A DNA stretch of 25,656 nt from Bacillota bacterium (GCA_023390815.1 JAEWCC010000056.1:1-25656); one strand, 5' to 3'; numbered from the stretch's first letter, positions 7,471 to 14,471 are shown. Translations and numbers: made by a program. Notes: generated by a model not told the origin, from the letters alone.

Positions 7471-7676
7471 TCTGCCTCCTTATCCCTGTCTTCATCCATC
7501 TTACCGGCCCTGCCTTTATACGGATATCATGTTTATGATAAGTTATCGTTAAGCTTTTATTGTTTCGCTCATATAAAACGGGTCATGTGAATAGGCTGCT
7601 CTCATTTCAACCCTGTCATTATTGTGCAAAACCCGGTATTTCCGGCAAAAAAACGTGTTTTTCTGCTAATCTTCGA

Positions 7677-7705
7677 TTGTAACCGGTCTCGCCATCATAT
7701 ATAAT
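7677..7705 (+). promoter_or_regulatory. Distal promoter upstream of the zinc-ribbon gene
   Basis: TTGTAA (7677-7682), 17-base spacer, perfect TATAAT (7700-7705). RNA from here would carry a leader of about 140 bases before the ATG at 7854. Confidence 0.55.
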
Positions 7706-7798
7706 TATTATGTACCTCGTTATAAAAGCCGGCTTTCCGTCAGCGTTACCTCGACAAAAATGACGCCTAAATTGCTTTTTCTGCACAAAAAAAACGTT

Positions 7799-7826
7799 TT
7801 GACACACGGTTATGCATTAATATAGA
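7799..7826 (+). promoter_or_regulatory. Proximal promoter of the zinc-ribbon gene
   Basis: A perfect TTGACA (7799-7804), 16-base spacer and TATAGA (7821-7826), with the ATG 28 bases on. Together with the promoter at 7677 this gives the gene two probable starts. Confidence 0.6.
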
Positions 7827-7853
7827 GAAGTAATGATAAAGGAGCTATGAGTC

Positions 7854-9440
7854 ATGGTCTGTCCGAATTGTGGTTTTGAAAATGAAAACGGAACGCGCTT
7901 CTGCAGGCAATGCGGCAAGCCGCAGAATGAAGTCCCGCAGCCGGTAACGCCTCCGCAACCCGCGTATTCACAGCAGCCGTACGCGCCCCCCCAACCCGCG
8001 TACAACCAGCAGCCCTATGCGCCTTCCGGCGTACCCGCCGAAGCACCCAAAAAGAGCAAAACAGGCCTCATCATCGGCATATGTGCAGGCGTGGTGGTAA
8101 TCGCCGCGGTGCTGGCCCTGATATTCCTGCTGCCCTCCAGCCCAAAGGTGGAAGGGTATTGGGTCGCCGCAGATGAAGGCATCGTTCTTTCACTGGAAGA
8201 GGACGAACTGACTATGTATTCGCTCTCCGGCTCAGTGAAAACGGATTACGAATTTGACAAAGCGGAAGGAACGGGAAGTTTCGATACCGATGCAACGGAG
8301 TATGAATTTTCAGTCGAAAAGGATCAGTTGAAACTTACCAACACGAATACCGACGATAAAATCAAACTCAGCCGTGCGGAAAAGAAGCCGGATATTGAGG
8401 AAATCGTAACCGCCCCCCTCGTCGGGCTTTGGATGAATGACAGCAACGGCGAAGTGCTGGAGTTCAAGAGCGGCGGAGATGCCAACACGCATTCCCCTGA
8501 CGGAGAGTATACCGCGAGCTTCAAGTTTGATATCGACAGCGGAGAAGGCACATTCATGGTACTCGAATACGAGTATGCGTTCACCTCGGACGGCCAGACG
8601 ATGACGCTTGAGGACATTGGCGCTTATCAGAAAGTCGCCGACGATTTTGATGTCGCAACGTTCGTCAGCGAGCACAGCAATCCTCTGCTCGGCGTTTGGT
8701 ACGATCAGTCCGGCGTATACGGCACCATTGAGTTCTTTAACGACAACACCTTTACGCTTGTCGTATATGGCATATTGACCAACGGCACCTATACGTATGA
8801 CAGCGCGGCGGGTACCGGCCAGCTGACGCTTGAAAACAGCGATCCGGGAACGTTCACCTATGCCAACGGAACGCTGACGCTTGATGGCGTTACCTACACG
8901 CAGGATTATGTGCTGCAGCAGGCCGAGCCGGATTACACCTCGATAACCGGCAACTGGTCCGAAGCGACCACCGGCGGGTCGGTATCGTTCTATGACGACG
9001 GCACGTTTTATCTGTTTATCAGCGACAGCTTCTACTATGGTACTTACACCTTCAGCGCCGCCAACCAGACAGGGACGATTACCACCGATACCGAGGAGAC
9101 CCTGAGCTTCTATATCCAAAACGAAACGCTGTATCTGGAAGGCGTAGCATTTACACGGGAAGACACGGCAACATCGTCCGGGGTACAGGGTTACTGGTAC
9201 GATACCGAGGCAACAGTGGGTACGATCTACTTCTATACGGACGGTTCGGTAGAGCTTGACTCCTACGGCACGCTGGTTTACGGCACTTATACGTTCGACG
9301 CCGGCTCCGGCACCGGTACCCTGTCGCTGGAATACGAAGGAGAGTCGTATGAGTCCAGCTTCAATATTACATCCGACAACATGCTCGTGATTGAAGACGT
9401 CACCTATACCCGGCAGGTCGTTGAGCAGCCCACCTATTGA
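7854..9440 (+). CDS. Zinc-ribbon membrane protein with five extracellular beta-type repeats
   Basis: A 528-residue protein. A cytoplasmic zinc ribbon comes first (C3-P-N-C6 and C17-R-Q-C20), then a proline/glutamine/tyrosine linker with tandem P-P-Q-P-A-Y-x-Q-Q-P-Y-A-P units (~30-60), one membrane span (~70-93), and an outside region of five related repeats at about 98-175, 188-262, 277-350, 363-434 and 444-520. Each runs G-x-W, a strand pair with F-x-x-D-G/N-T-F, then G-T-Y-T-F/Y-D and a final L-x-x-x-x-V-x-Y-T. The pattern suggests small antiparallel beta modules, perhaps lipocalin- or DUF-like; no exact family is recognised. Such zinc-ribbon plus single-span proteins are common in Firmicutes, often near envelope-stress genes, as here (TPM protein and PspA downstream). 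GGAG precedes the ATG. Confidence 0.85.
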   Translation: MVCPNCGFENENGTRFCRQCGKPQNEVPQPVTPPQPAYSQQPYAPPQPAYNQQPYAPSGVPAEAPKKSKTGLIIGICAGVVVIAAVLALIFLLPSSPKVEGYWVAADEGIVLSLEEDELTMYSLSGSVKTDYEFDKAEGTGSFDTDATEYEFSVEKDQLKLTNTNTDDKIKLSRAEKKPDIEEIVTAPLVGLWMNDSNGEVLEFKSGGDANTHSPDGEYTASFKFDIDSGEGTFMVLEYEYAFTSDGQTMTLEDIGAYQKVADDFDVATFVSEHSNPLLGVWYDQSGVYGTIEFFNDNTFTLVVYGILTNGTYTYDSAAGTGQLTLENSDPGTFTYANGTLTLDGVTYTQDYVLQQAEPDYTSITGNWSEATTGGSVSFYDDGTFYLFISDSFYYGTYTFSAANQTGTITTDTEETLSFYIQNETLYLEGVAFTREDTATSSGVQGYWYDTEATVGTIYFYTDGSVELDSYGTLVYGTYTFDAGSGTGTLSLEYEGESYESSFNITSDNMLVIEDVTYTRQVVEQPTY

Positions 9441-9455
9441 GCGTAAAACCGCAGC

Positions 9456-9484
9456 AAAAAGAGCCGAGCATCCGGCTCTTTTTT
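9456..9484 (+). terminator. Rho-independent terminator after the zinc-ribbon gene
   Basis: AAAAAGAGCCG (9456-9466), a six-base loop, CGGCTCTTTTTT (9473-9484). A textbook stem with T-run, so the downstream TPM gene needs its own promoter. Confidence 0.9.
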
Positions 9485-9511
9485 GTTTATACCGCACCGC
9501 GCGCCATGGGT

Positions 9512-9540
9512 ACATCTCCCAATACAAATTGACATCTCCC
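9512..9540 (+). repeat. Direct repeat ACATCTCCC overlapping the TPM-gene promoter
   Basis: ACATCTCCC occurs at 9512-9520 and 9532-9540, each followed by two bases and TAC. The copies are 20 bases apart (about two helical turns). The second overlaps the -35 box, so the pair could be a binding site for a regulator. Confidence 0.45.
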
Positions 9541-9557
9541 GGTACGCATGATAGAGT
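9529..9557 (+). promoter_or_regulatory. Promoter for the TPM protein and pspA
   Basis: A perfect TTGACA (9529-9534), 17-base spacer, TAGAGT (9552-9557). The ATG lies at 9604. Confidence 0.6.
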
Positions 9558-9603
9558 GAAGGCAGATATATACATCAAATATATCGATCTTGGAGGGCGT
9601 TTT

Positions 9604-10725
9604 ATGGGCAGAGGCGGCGGCGGTGGCGGCGGTTTTGGCGGCGGCGGCAGAAGCGGCGGCGGCGGTTTCAGTGGCGGCGGTCGGATTGGTGGAGGAGGTT
9701 TTAGCAGAGGCGGCGGCGGATTCGGCGGCGGTGGCTTTAACAGAGGCGGCGGATTTGGCGGTTCATCCAATGATGGAAATAGACCACCTTACTTTGGTGG
9801 AGGTTTTAATTCCGGATCGGACTTTGGGGGGCCTGTTCCTCCGGTTCGCCCCCGACCCGTATATTACAGCGGTGGGCGCGTATACCGTGGCAACACCACT
9901 GGTCGAGGTTTAGGATGTGGCTCGACGGCGATTATTTTTCTTATCATTGCTTTCGTTGTAGTCTTTGTTTTAGCATCCAGTATAGGTGGTATGTTTGGCG
10001 GCAGCGAACAACTAAGCAGTGGGGATATAACCACATCGACAGTGCAACGCGAAAAACTGCCCGTTGGTTCAGTTAACGAAACCGGCTATTATACGGATGA
10101 GTTGGGCTGGATTGGCAACAACACAATATTGGAACGCGGCATGAAAAATTTTTATCAGCAGACCGGGGTACAGCCTTATCTGTACCTGACGGATAATGTC
10201 AATGGATCATCCTCGCCTACGTTGGATGATCTGCGTGCTTTCGCTGAGAATAAATATAATGAGTTGTTTACGGATCAGTCGCACCTGCTGTTAGTATTCT
10301 TTGAGCATAATTCGGACAGTGATTACAGGGATTACTGCCTCTTGGGTTCGCAGGCCAAAACCGTCATTGATGACGAGGCGCGAAACATATTACTCGATTA
10401 CATTGATCGCTACTATTACAGCAGCGGTCTTTCAGATGAAGAGTTCTTCAGTAAAGCATTCAACGATGCTGGCAACCGTATTATGACCGTGACCACCTCG
10501 CCCTGGATACCGGTGCTGATCATATTGGGTGTCGTCATGATCATTGTGATCGCTTTTGTGTGGTGGCGTCACGCCAAGAAGCAGAAGAACCTCGAGGCCA
10601 AACAAACCGAGGATATGCTCAATACCCCGCTCGAGAAGTTTGATGACAAGCCGGAGTTCGACGACGAAGCCGAAAGACGCGCGCGCAACTACGATGGCAA
10701 CCCGGACAACGACATCAAGCCCTGA
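9604..10725 (+). CDS. Glycine-rich TPM-domain membrane protein
   Basis: A 373-residue protein. Residues 1-75 are extremely glycine-rich with scattered F, R and S (blocks such as GGGGFSRGGGGFGGG), coded by GGC/GGT runs. A span lies at about 107-125, a TPM domain at ~158-295, a second span at ~301-321, and a charged cytoplasmic tail. The TPM start GYYTDELGWIGN and QPYLYLTDNVNG are typical of the TPM (YgcG/TLP18.3) family, whose members include phosphatase-like proteins and membrane proteins of unclear role. Both ends should face the cytoplasm with the TPM domain outside, assuming the glycine-rich part stays inside. The ATG at 9604 is chosen because GGAGGG (9592-9597) lies 6 bases before it; an in-frame upstream extension into the terminator region has no ribosome site. 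pspA follows after 85 bases without a terminator. Confidence 0.88.
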   Translation: MGRGGGGGGGFGGGGRSGGGGFSGGGRIGGGGFSRGGGGFGGGGFNRGGGFGGSSNDGNRPPYFGGGFNSGSDFGGPVPPVRPRPVYYSGGRVYRGNTTGRGLGCGSTAIIFLIIAFVVVFVLASSIGGMFGGSEQLSSGDITTSTVQREKLPVGSVNETGYYTDELGWIGNNTILERGMKNFYQQTGVQPYLYLTDNVNGSSSPTLDDLRAFAENKYNELFTDQSHLLLVFFEHNSDSDYRDYCLLGSQAKTVIDDEARNILLDYIDRYYYSSGLSDEEFFSKAFNDAGNRIMTVTTSPWIPVLIILGVVMIIVIAFVWWRHAKKQKNLEAKQTEDMLNTPLEKFDDKPEFDDEAERRARNYDGNPDNDIKP

Positions 10726-10810
10726 TACATGGGATAAGAAAACGGTCCGATACAAAGTATAAAAACGCTGCCTGCGGGCGGTACGTGAATAACGAGAAGG
10801 AGAAAATCAA

Positions 10811-11488
10811 ATGGGTATATTGGCAAGATTCAGCGACATTATCAAGGCAAACGTGAACGCGATGATCGACAAAATGGAGGATCCATCCAAGATGATCGAC
10901 CAGTACCTGCGCGATATGATGGAGGATCTGGCCGAGGTCAAGCGCGAAACCGCGGGCGTCATGGCCGAGGAAAAGCGCACCAAGCGGCTCGTGGACGAAA
11001 ACGACGCCGAGGTTGCCAAGTACGCCGAATACGCGAAGAAAGCGCTGCAGGCCGGAAACGAGGACGACGCGCGCGTGTTCGTCGGCAAGAAGCAGCAGCT
11101 CGAAGCCTCTGGCGCAGGCCTTAAGACCGCGTACGCCACAGCCAACGCCAATGCGGTAAAGATGCGCCAAATGCACGACAAGCTTACGGCGGATATCGAA
11201 GCATTGAAGGCTCGCCGCGAGATGATCAAGGCAAAGGTTGCCGTCGCCAAGACGCAGCAGAAGCTCAACGAAGTCACCTCGTCCGTCGGCAAGACGGAGG
11301 GCGCAATGGGCGCTTTTGAGCGTATGGAAGACAAAGCCGACCGCATGCTCGACGAAGCGACTGCAATGTCGGAGCTCAACACCGCGCCCATCGACGAAGC
11401 CAAGGCGCTTGAGGAGAAATACGCATCGCAGGGCAGCGCTTCGGTAGACGACGAGCTGGCAAAGATGAAAAAGGATCTGGGCCTGTAA
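10811..11488 (+). CDS. pspA: PspA/IM30 family envelope-stress protein
   Basis: A 225-residue, almost wholly helical coiled-coil protein. The start MGILARFSDIIKANVNAMIDKMEDPSKMIDQYLRDM is split here into the family hallmarks: an amphipathic membrane-binding helix (MGILARFSDIIKANVN), then the E-D-P-x-K-M-I-D-Q-Y-L-R-D-M motif at ~22-36. Long heptad helices follow, and the protein ends in a short helix, DDELAKMKKDLGL. PspA proteins assemble into ESCRT-III-like rods on the inner face of the membrane and help keep it sealed under stress. GAGAAGGAG lies 8 bases before the ATG. It is probably co-transcribed with the TPM gene from 9529. Length fits the family. No PspF/PspBC-type partner is present. 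Confidence 0.93.
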   Translation: MGILARFSDIIKANVNAMIDKMEDPSKMIDQYLRDMMEDLAEVKRETAGVMAEEKRTKRLVDENDAEVAKYAEYAKKALQAGNEDDARVFVGKKQQLEASGAGLKTAYATANANAVKMRQMHDKLTADIEALKARREMIKAKVAVAKTQQKLNEVTSSVGKTEGAMGAFERMEDKADRMLDEATAMSELNTAPIDEAKALEEKYASQGSASVDDELAKMKKDLGL

Positions 11489-11514
11489 TTTCCCCGGGCA
11501 TTCATCAAAAACTC

Positions 11515-11549
11515 AAAGGGCGGAGGCTGCACAGCGCTCCGCCCTTTTC
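11515..11549 (+). terminator. Rho-independent terminator after pspA
   Basis: AAAGGGCGGAG (11515-11525) pairs with CTCCGCCCTTT (11537-11547); the loop itself holds a small GCTG/CAGC stem, and TTTT follows. Confidence 0.88.
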
Positions 11550-11571
11550 AATTCTAACCTAATGCGGCACA

Positions 11572-11604
11572 TGCAACAAAAGCGCCCGCATGCGTAGGCG
11601 CTTT
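11572..11604 (-). terminator. Terminator of the flavoprotein operon
   Basis: Read on the minus strand, AAAGCGCC (11604-11597) and GGCGCTTT (11586-11579) form an 8-bp stem with a 10-base loop, running into TTTTGTTG. It lies 30 bases after the stop at 11634. Confidence 0.6.
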
Positions 11605-11633
11605 GCGTCCTCGTGGTCTACTTCCCCAGTTGG

Positions 11634-12290
11634 CTACAGCGCATAGGGTTTGCGGTACAGGTCTTTCTTTTTGAGTCCGTTCTTCCTTGCCATGTGCCCC
11701 CAGCCCATATTGCCAGCCATAAAATAGAGCCTGCGCGGGAATTTTGGCGCGAGCGCTATGTTGTCGCCTTCTGCTCCGATCGCCATGCGTGTGAAGGCGT
11801 CGTCCAGCCCCGCCATCACGGGCTTCATGAACGGTGCGTCCTTCGCGCCCATCAGCATCCCGCCGCAGCTCAGCATCACGCCGAAACCGAATGAAGCGTT
11901 AATGCAGCGGCTGAAGCTCTCGATTACTCGCACCGCTTCCGTATTGATTTCCGGCTCCGGGAACCCACAGTTGACCACCGCGTAAACGCGCTGCGCGGCG
12001 TTGCCCGGATGCTGCGCCCGGTACGAGGCGTAGTCCTGCAGATACTGCATCAGCAGCCCCGGCACGCAGAAGAAATACAGAGGGAATATGAAGAGCAGCG
12101 CATCCGCAGTACTTAGTTCTGCAAATTCTTCCTGTATATCGCCTTTCAGGCTCTTTCGCGCGTCAATCCGTTTCACCGAAGTGCCTTGCGCAGTTAGCCT
12201 TTCATCCGCGAACAGCGAAAGAAAAGCGGACGTAGATTGGTCGCTGGGGCGGGGGCTCCCGCTGATAATCGTAAAATGCTGTTGGCTCAT
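11634..12290 (-). CDS. Flavodoxin-fold NAD(P)H-dependent oxidoreductase
   Basis: A 218-residue cytoplasmic protein. The N-terminal strand and phosphate loop (FTIISGSPRPSDQSTS, ~6-21) are the FMN-binding site of the NAD(P)H:quinone reductase/flavodoxin-like group. A second FMN-contact region follows at ~64-80 (DALLFIFPLYFFCVPGLLMQ) and a third near VNCGFPEP (~110). The C-terminal part (GWGHMARKNGLKKKDLYRKPY) is basic and matches a subgroup found beside other flavoproteins. It presumably reduces quinones or other electrophiles using NAD(P)H; the substrate is unknown. Its ATG overlaps the stop of the upstream flavoprotein by 4 bases (ATGA), so the two are co-translated and controlled by the TetR operators at 12858-12909. 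Confidence 0.85.
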   Translation of the reverse strand: MSQQHFTIISGSPRPSDQSTSAFLSLFADERLTAQGTSVKRIDARKSLKGDIQEEFAELSTADALLFIFPLYFFCVPGLLMQYLQDYASYRAQHPGNAAQRVYAVVNCGFPEPEINTEAVRVIESFSRCINASFGFGVMLSCGGMLMGAKDAPFMKPVMAGLDDAFTRMAIGAEGDNIALAPKFPRRLYFMAGNMGWGHMARKNGLKKKDLYRKPYAL

Positions 12291-12844
12291 AACATACCTC
12301 CTGTTCTGGCGAGGCGGATTGCCTCAAGCTGCTGCGCGATATCCATACCCGTGCTGTAAACAAACGCGCTGACGTTGCTGCGATGTTTATGCGTAATATC
12401 CCCAAAAAGCTTCGCGTCCCCGACAGAAACCGCTTCCCCGTACCCGATCATGACCTGAGCCGGATAGCTGTCGTAACGCGGCGGATGCATCGTGGAACCG
12501 TCAGGCCGGACCATGAAAAACGGCAGCATGTTGGGCAGCCATCGGTTAATCACATCCGCCATGTTTGCGCTGAACTGCCCGAATACCACCGGTGCGAGAT
12601 AGAACACCGCATCGCTGCCCATTGAGGCGCGGTTGATATCCGCAATGCCGTCACGGATGACACATTCTCCCGGCGTCTTCACCCAGCATCCAAAGCATCC
12701 GGTGCAATGGGCAATCTCCCCGCGCCCGACCGATATCTCCGTCACGTCAAAATTCTTTTGCTTCAGGTATCCACTTAGTTGCGTATGGATCTCCTGATAT
12801 GCTGCGGTCTGAAAGTCCCGGTCCGAAATGATCAATGCCCGCAT
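12287..12844 (-). CDS. Flavodoxin family / iron-sulfur flavoprotein-like NADPH-dependent FMN reductase
   Basis: A 185-residue protein. The start MRALIISDRDF leads into a flavodoxin-type fold. The cysteine cluster CTGCFGCWVKTPGEC (~47-61) has spacing C-x2-C-x2-C-x7-C, the compact motif of iron-sulfur flavoproteins (Isf) and of related YwqN-type reductases, so it may hold a 4Fe-4S cluster; some relatives keep the cysteines without one. VFYLAPVVFGQFSANMADVINRW is given here only by its positions ~79-101 and is the FMN/dimer region. A role in electron transfer or detoxifying quinones or oxygen is likely. AAGGAGGTC lies 7 bases before the ATG. It is the first gene of a two-gene operon divergent from the TetR gene. 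Confidence 0.85.
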   Translation of the reverse strand: MRALIISDRDFQTAAYQEIHTQLSGYLKQKNFDVTEISVGRGEIAHCTGCFGCWVKTPGECVIRDGIADINRASMGSDAVFYLAPVVFGQFSANMADVINRWLPNMLPFFMVRPDGSTMHPPRYDSYPAQVMIGYGEAVSVGDAKLFGDITHKHRSNVSAFVYSTGMDIAQQLEAIRLARTGGML

Positions 12845-12857
12845 GACTGACCTCCTT

Positions 12858-12878
12858 AATGTTTACGTCGTAAACATT
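12858..12878. promoter_or_regulatory. TetR operator 1 (perfect palindrome)
   Basis: AATGTTTAC, three central bases GTC, then GTAAACATT: a perfect 9+9 inverted repeat centred on 12868. It covers the -10 edge and start region of the flavoprotein promoter. Confidence 0.8.
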
Positions 12879-12905
12879 TATACCATGCCATGTTTACTTT
12901 GTCAA
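12877..12905 (-). promoter_or_regulatory. Promoter of the flavoprotein operon
   Basis: Minus strand: perfect TTGACA (12905-12900), 17-base spacer, TATAAA (12882-12877). Operator 2 overlaps the -35 box and operator 1 overlaps the -10 box, a layout expected for tight repression. Confidence 0.8.
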
Positions 12906-12909
12906 CATT
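12889..12909. promoter_or_regulatory. TetR operator 2 (imperfect copy)
   Basis: ATGTTTAC (12890-12897), TTT, GTCAACAT (12901-12908): the same palindrome as operator 1 with one mismatch. Its centre is 31 bases from that of operator 1, about three helical turns. It overlaps the -35 boxes of both divergent promoters. Confidence 0.7.
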
Positions 12910-12921
12910 GTGTGTTATAAT
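12893..12921 (+). promoter_or_regulatory. Promoter of the TetR gene
   Basis: TTTACT (12893-12898), 17-base spacer, perfect TATAAT (12916-12921). The -35 and spacer lie in operator 2, so the regulator should control its own gene. Confidence 0.65.
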
Positions 12922-12952
12922 TTTAATATATTACTTTTGGAGTGAAGCAGAT

Positions 12953-13552
12953 TTGGACACAAAAAGTTATCATCATGGCGATTTGAAGGCCGAGCTGGTG
13001 CAAAAGGGTTTGGAGATACTCGACAACGACGGGTACGAAGGCTTTACCTTGCGCAAGGTCGCGGCGGCATGCGGCGTCAGCCAGACGGCGCCGTACCGTC
13101 ATTTTAAAAATAAGGACGAACTGGTTGCCGAAATCATGAAGCAGGCGCTAAGCGCGTTTAACGGAAGCCTTGCCGCGGCGGTGGATAAATATCCGGATCA
13201 TCCGGAGAATCAGATTCGCGAAATGGGCATTGCCTATGTGCGTTTCTTCCTTAAGAATCCGCAGTATCTGCGCCTGCTGTTCTTAAGCGATATCCGCTTG
13301 GCATCCACCGAAGCGTTTTGCAGGGAAGGGGACCAAAAGACAGAAGCACATCCGTTTGAAACGTTCTTCAGCGCAATCCAGCGCTATAAAGAAGCCACGC
13401 CGGACGAGCAGCGGGATGCGGGCGATCTCATGATATATTGCTGGGGGCTGGTGCACGGCATTGCGGTGCTTGCGGTCCGCTATGAGATTCCACCACAATA
13501 CGACGTCGCTGCCATGATTGACCGTATCATCTGGAGCGAGCGTTTTCTGTAA
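12953..13552 (+). CDS. TetR/AcrR family repressor of the divergent flavoprotein operon
   Basis: A 199-residue regulator. The N-terminal helix-turn-helix is typical: YHHGDLKAELVQKGLEIL, then GFTLRKVAAACGVSQTAPYRHFKNKDEL in the DNA-binding helices (~22-50). The rest is the ligand-binding, dimerising helical domain (~60-199); helices such as IREMGIAYVRFFLKNPQYLRLLF match the WHG/TetR_C subgroup. The ligand is unknown but likely a quinone or other compound handled by the flavoproteins. The TTG at 12953 is taken as start because TTGGAG lies 11 bases before it and the protein then begins as its relatives do. An in-frame ATG at 12890 lies inside the operator, upstream of the promoter's -10 box, and can be ruled out. 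Confidence 0.9.
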   Translation: MDTKSYHHGDLKAELVQKGLEILDNDGYEGFTLRKVAAACGVSQTAPYRHFKNKDELVAEIMKQALSAFNGSLAAAVDKYPDHPENQIREMGIAYVRFFLKNPQYLRLLFLSDIRLASTEAFCREGDQKTEAHPFETFFSAIQRYKEATPDEQRDAGDLMIYCWGLVHGIAVLAVRYEIPPQYDVAAMIDRIIWSERFL

Positions 13553-13596
13553 GATGATTCCCCATCTCCTCGTTTCAGCCTGTTTTCTTTGTTCGC

Positions 13597-13626
13597 GTAA
13601 CACCCTTGCTTCCATTGGAATATAGT
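13597..13626 (+). promoter_or_regulatory. Possible promoter of the peroxiredoxin gene
   Basis: GTAACA (13597-13602), 18-base spacer, TATAGT (13621-13626). The match is moderate; the gene needs a start here unless it is read through from the TetR gene, since no terminator is seen between them. Confidence 0.35.
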
Positions 13627-13656
13627 AAATCGAAGCTCTGTAAAGGAAGTGGGGAT

Positions 13657-14397
13657 ATGAACTGTTCAAATTACCGCAGAAACAACTATGGCCGGGGCCA
13701 GTATGCCGATATGTCTATGGTGATGCCCGCCCAGTATGCGAATATGCCCGCAGGAGTGGCCACTTTGCCGCCAGGCCTTGGAGACCCCGCGCCTGATTTT
13801 ACGGCCATGACGACAGATGGTGTTAAGAGTCTTGCGGATTACCGCGGAAAATGGCTGATATTCTTCAGTCACCCGGGCGACTTTACGCCCGTCTGCACTA
13901 CCGAATTCCTCGCGTTCGCACAGCGCTACGAGGATTTTACCCAACGGAATACCAACCTGCTCGGCTTGTCCATCGACTCCAACGCCTCACATATTGCCTG
14001 GATTCTGAACATATACCGAAATACGGGTGTGGAAATTCCCTTCCCGATTGTCGAAGACCGGGACATGGCGATCGCGCGGTTGTACGGAATGCTGCAGCCG
14101 GGTGTCAGCACCACCGCGACGGTGCGCAACGTATTTTTCATCGATCCGAGCGGCATCATCCGCGCCAAGCTGATCTACCCGCTGACCAATGGACGAAATA
14201 TCGCCGAGATTTTGCGGCTGCTCGAGGCGCTGCAGATTACGGATGCCGAGAAGGTGGCCACGCCCGCAAACTGGCGTCCCGGGTCGCCTACGATACAGCC
14301 TGCCCCCACCACCGTGGCAGGCGCGCGGGAACGGCTCGCATCGGGCGGCAACTGTGTAGACTGGTACCTATGCTATAACAACGGTACGCGCAGCTAG
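13657..14397 (+). CDS. Peroxiredoxin, Prx6-like with C-terminal resolving cysteines
   Basis: A 246-residue thiol peroxidase that reduces hydrogen peroxide and organic peroxides. The active site is HPGDFTPVCTTE with the peroxidatic cysteine at C80, and the usual partner residues follow (R157 in TVRNVFFIDPSG). The C-terminal extension ends GGNCVDWYLCYNN with C233 and C239, spaced C-x5-C. The same spacing is known in archaeal Prx6-type enzymes such as that of Aeropyrum pernix, where these cysteines take part in the cycle. The first ~37 residues (NYRRNNYGRGQYADMSMVMPA) are an unusual polar, tyrosine- and methionine-rich extension. ATG 13657 is chosen because AAGGAAGTGGGG stands just before it. 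It is next to a TetR/flavoprotein locus, consistent with a shared oxidative-stress theme. Confidence 0.93.
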   Translation: MNCSNYRRNNYGRGQYADMSMVMPAQYANMPAGVATLPPGLGDPAPDFTAMTTDGVKSLADYRGKWLIFFSHPGDFTPVCTTEFLAFAQRYEDFTQRNTNLLGLSIDSNASHIAWILNIYRNTGVEIPFPIVEDRDMAIARLYGMLQPGVSTTATVRNVFFIDPSGIIRAKLIYPLTNGRNIAEILRLLEALQITDAEKVATPANWRPGSPTIQPAPTTVAGARERLASGGNCVDWYLCYNNGTRS

Positions 14398-14413
14398 TCT
14401 GCTGCATGACGTT

Positions 14414-14445
14414 AAGCCCACCCCGTTACGGAGTGGGCTTTCACT
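14414..14445 (+). terminator. Terminator after the peroxiredoxin gene
   Basis: AAGCCCAC (14414-14421) pairs with GTGGGCTT (14433-14440), with a CCG/CGG inner stem, then TTCACTT. The T-tail is short. It lies between two converging genes and may serve both. Confidence 0.65.
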
Positions 14446-14471
14446 TACCTTACGTATTTATGGTTATACGT

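Larger units (their letters stand above)
7471..7853. other. 383-base intergenic region between divergent genes
   Basis: It separates the EAL-GGDEF gene (minus) from the zinc-ribbon gene (plus). It holds two plus-strand promoters (7677-7705 and 7799-7826), a 12-bp perfect palindrome AAAGCCGGCTTT near 7726-7737, a repeated TACCTCG (7713-7719 and 7747-7753), and a TATCAT-N4-ATGATA palindrome near 7525-7540 close to where the minus-strand promoter should be. A weak minus-strand TATAAA lies at 7520-7515. No coding sequence is convincing here. Confidence 0.6.

Noticed and set aside
8310..9770. A 486-codon open frame on the minus strand starting with a proline run
   Set aside because: It is the reverse of the repeat protein and of the glycine-rich tract (GGC runs read back as proline), crosses a terminator and a promoter, and has no ribosome site.
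12890..12952. N-terminal extension of the TetR protein from the ATG at 12890
   Set aside because: It lies inside operator 2 and upstream of the promoter's -10 box, so it would not be in the mRNA; the TTG at 12953 has a ribosome site.
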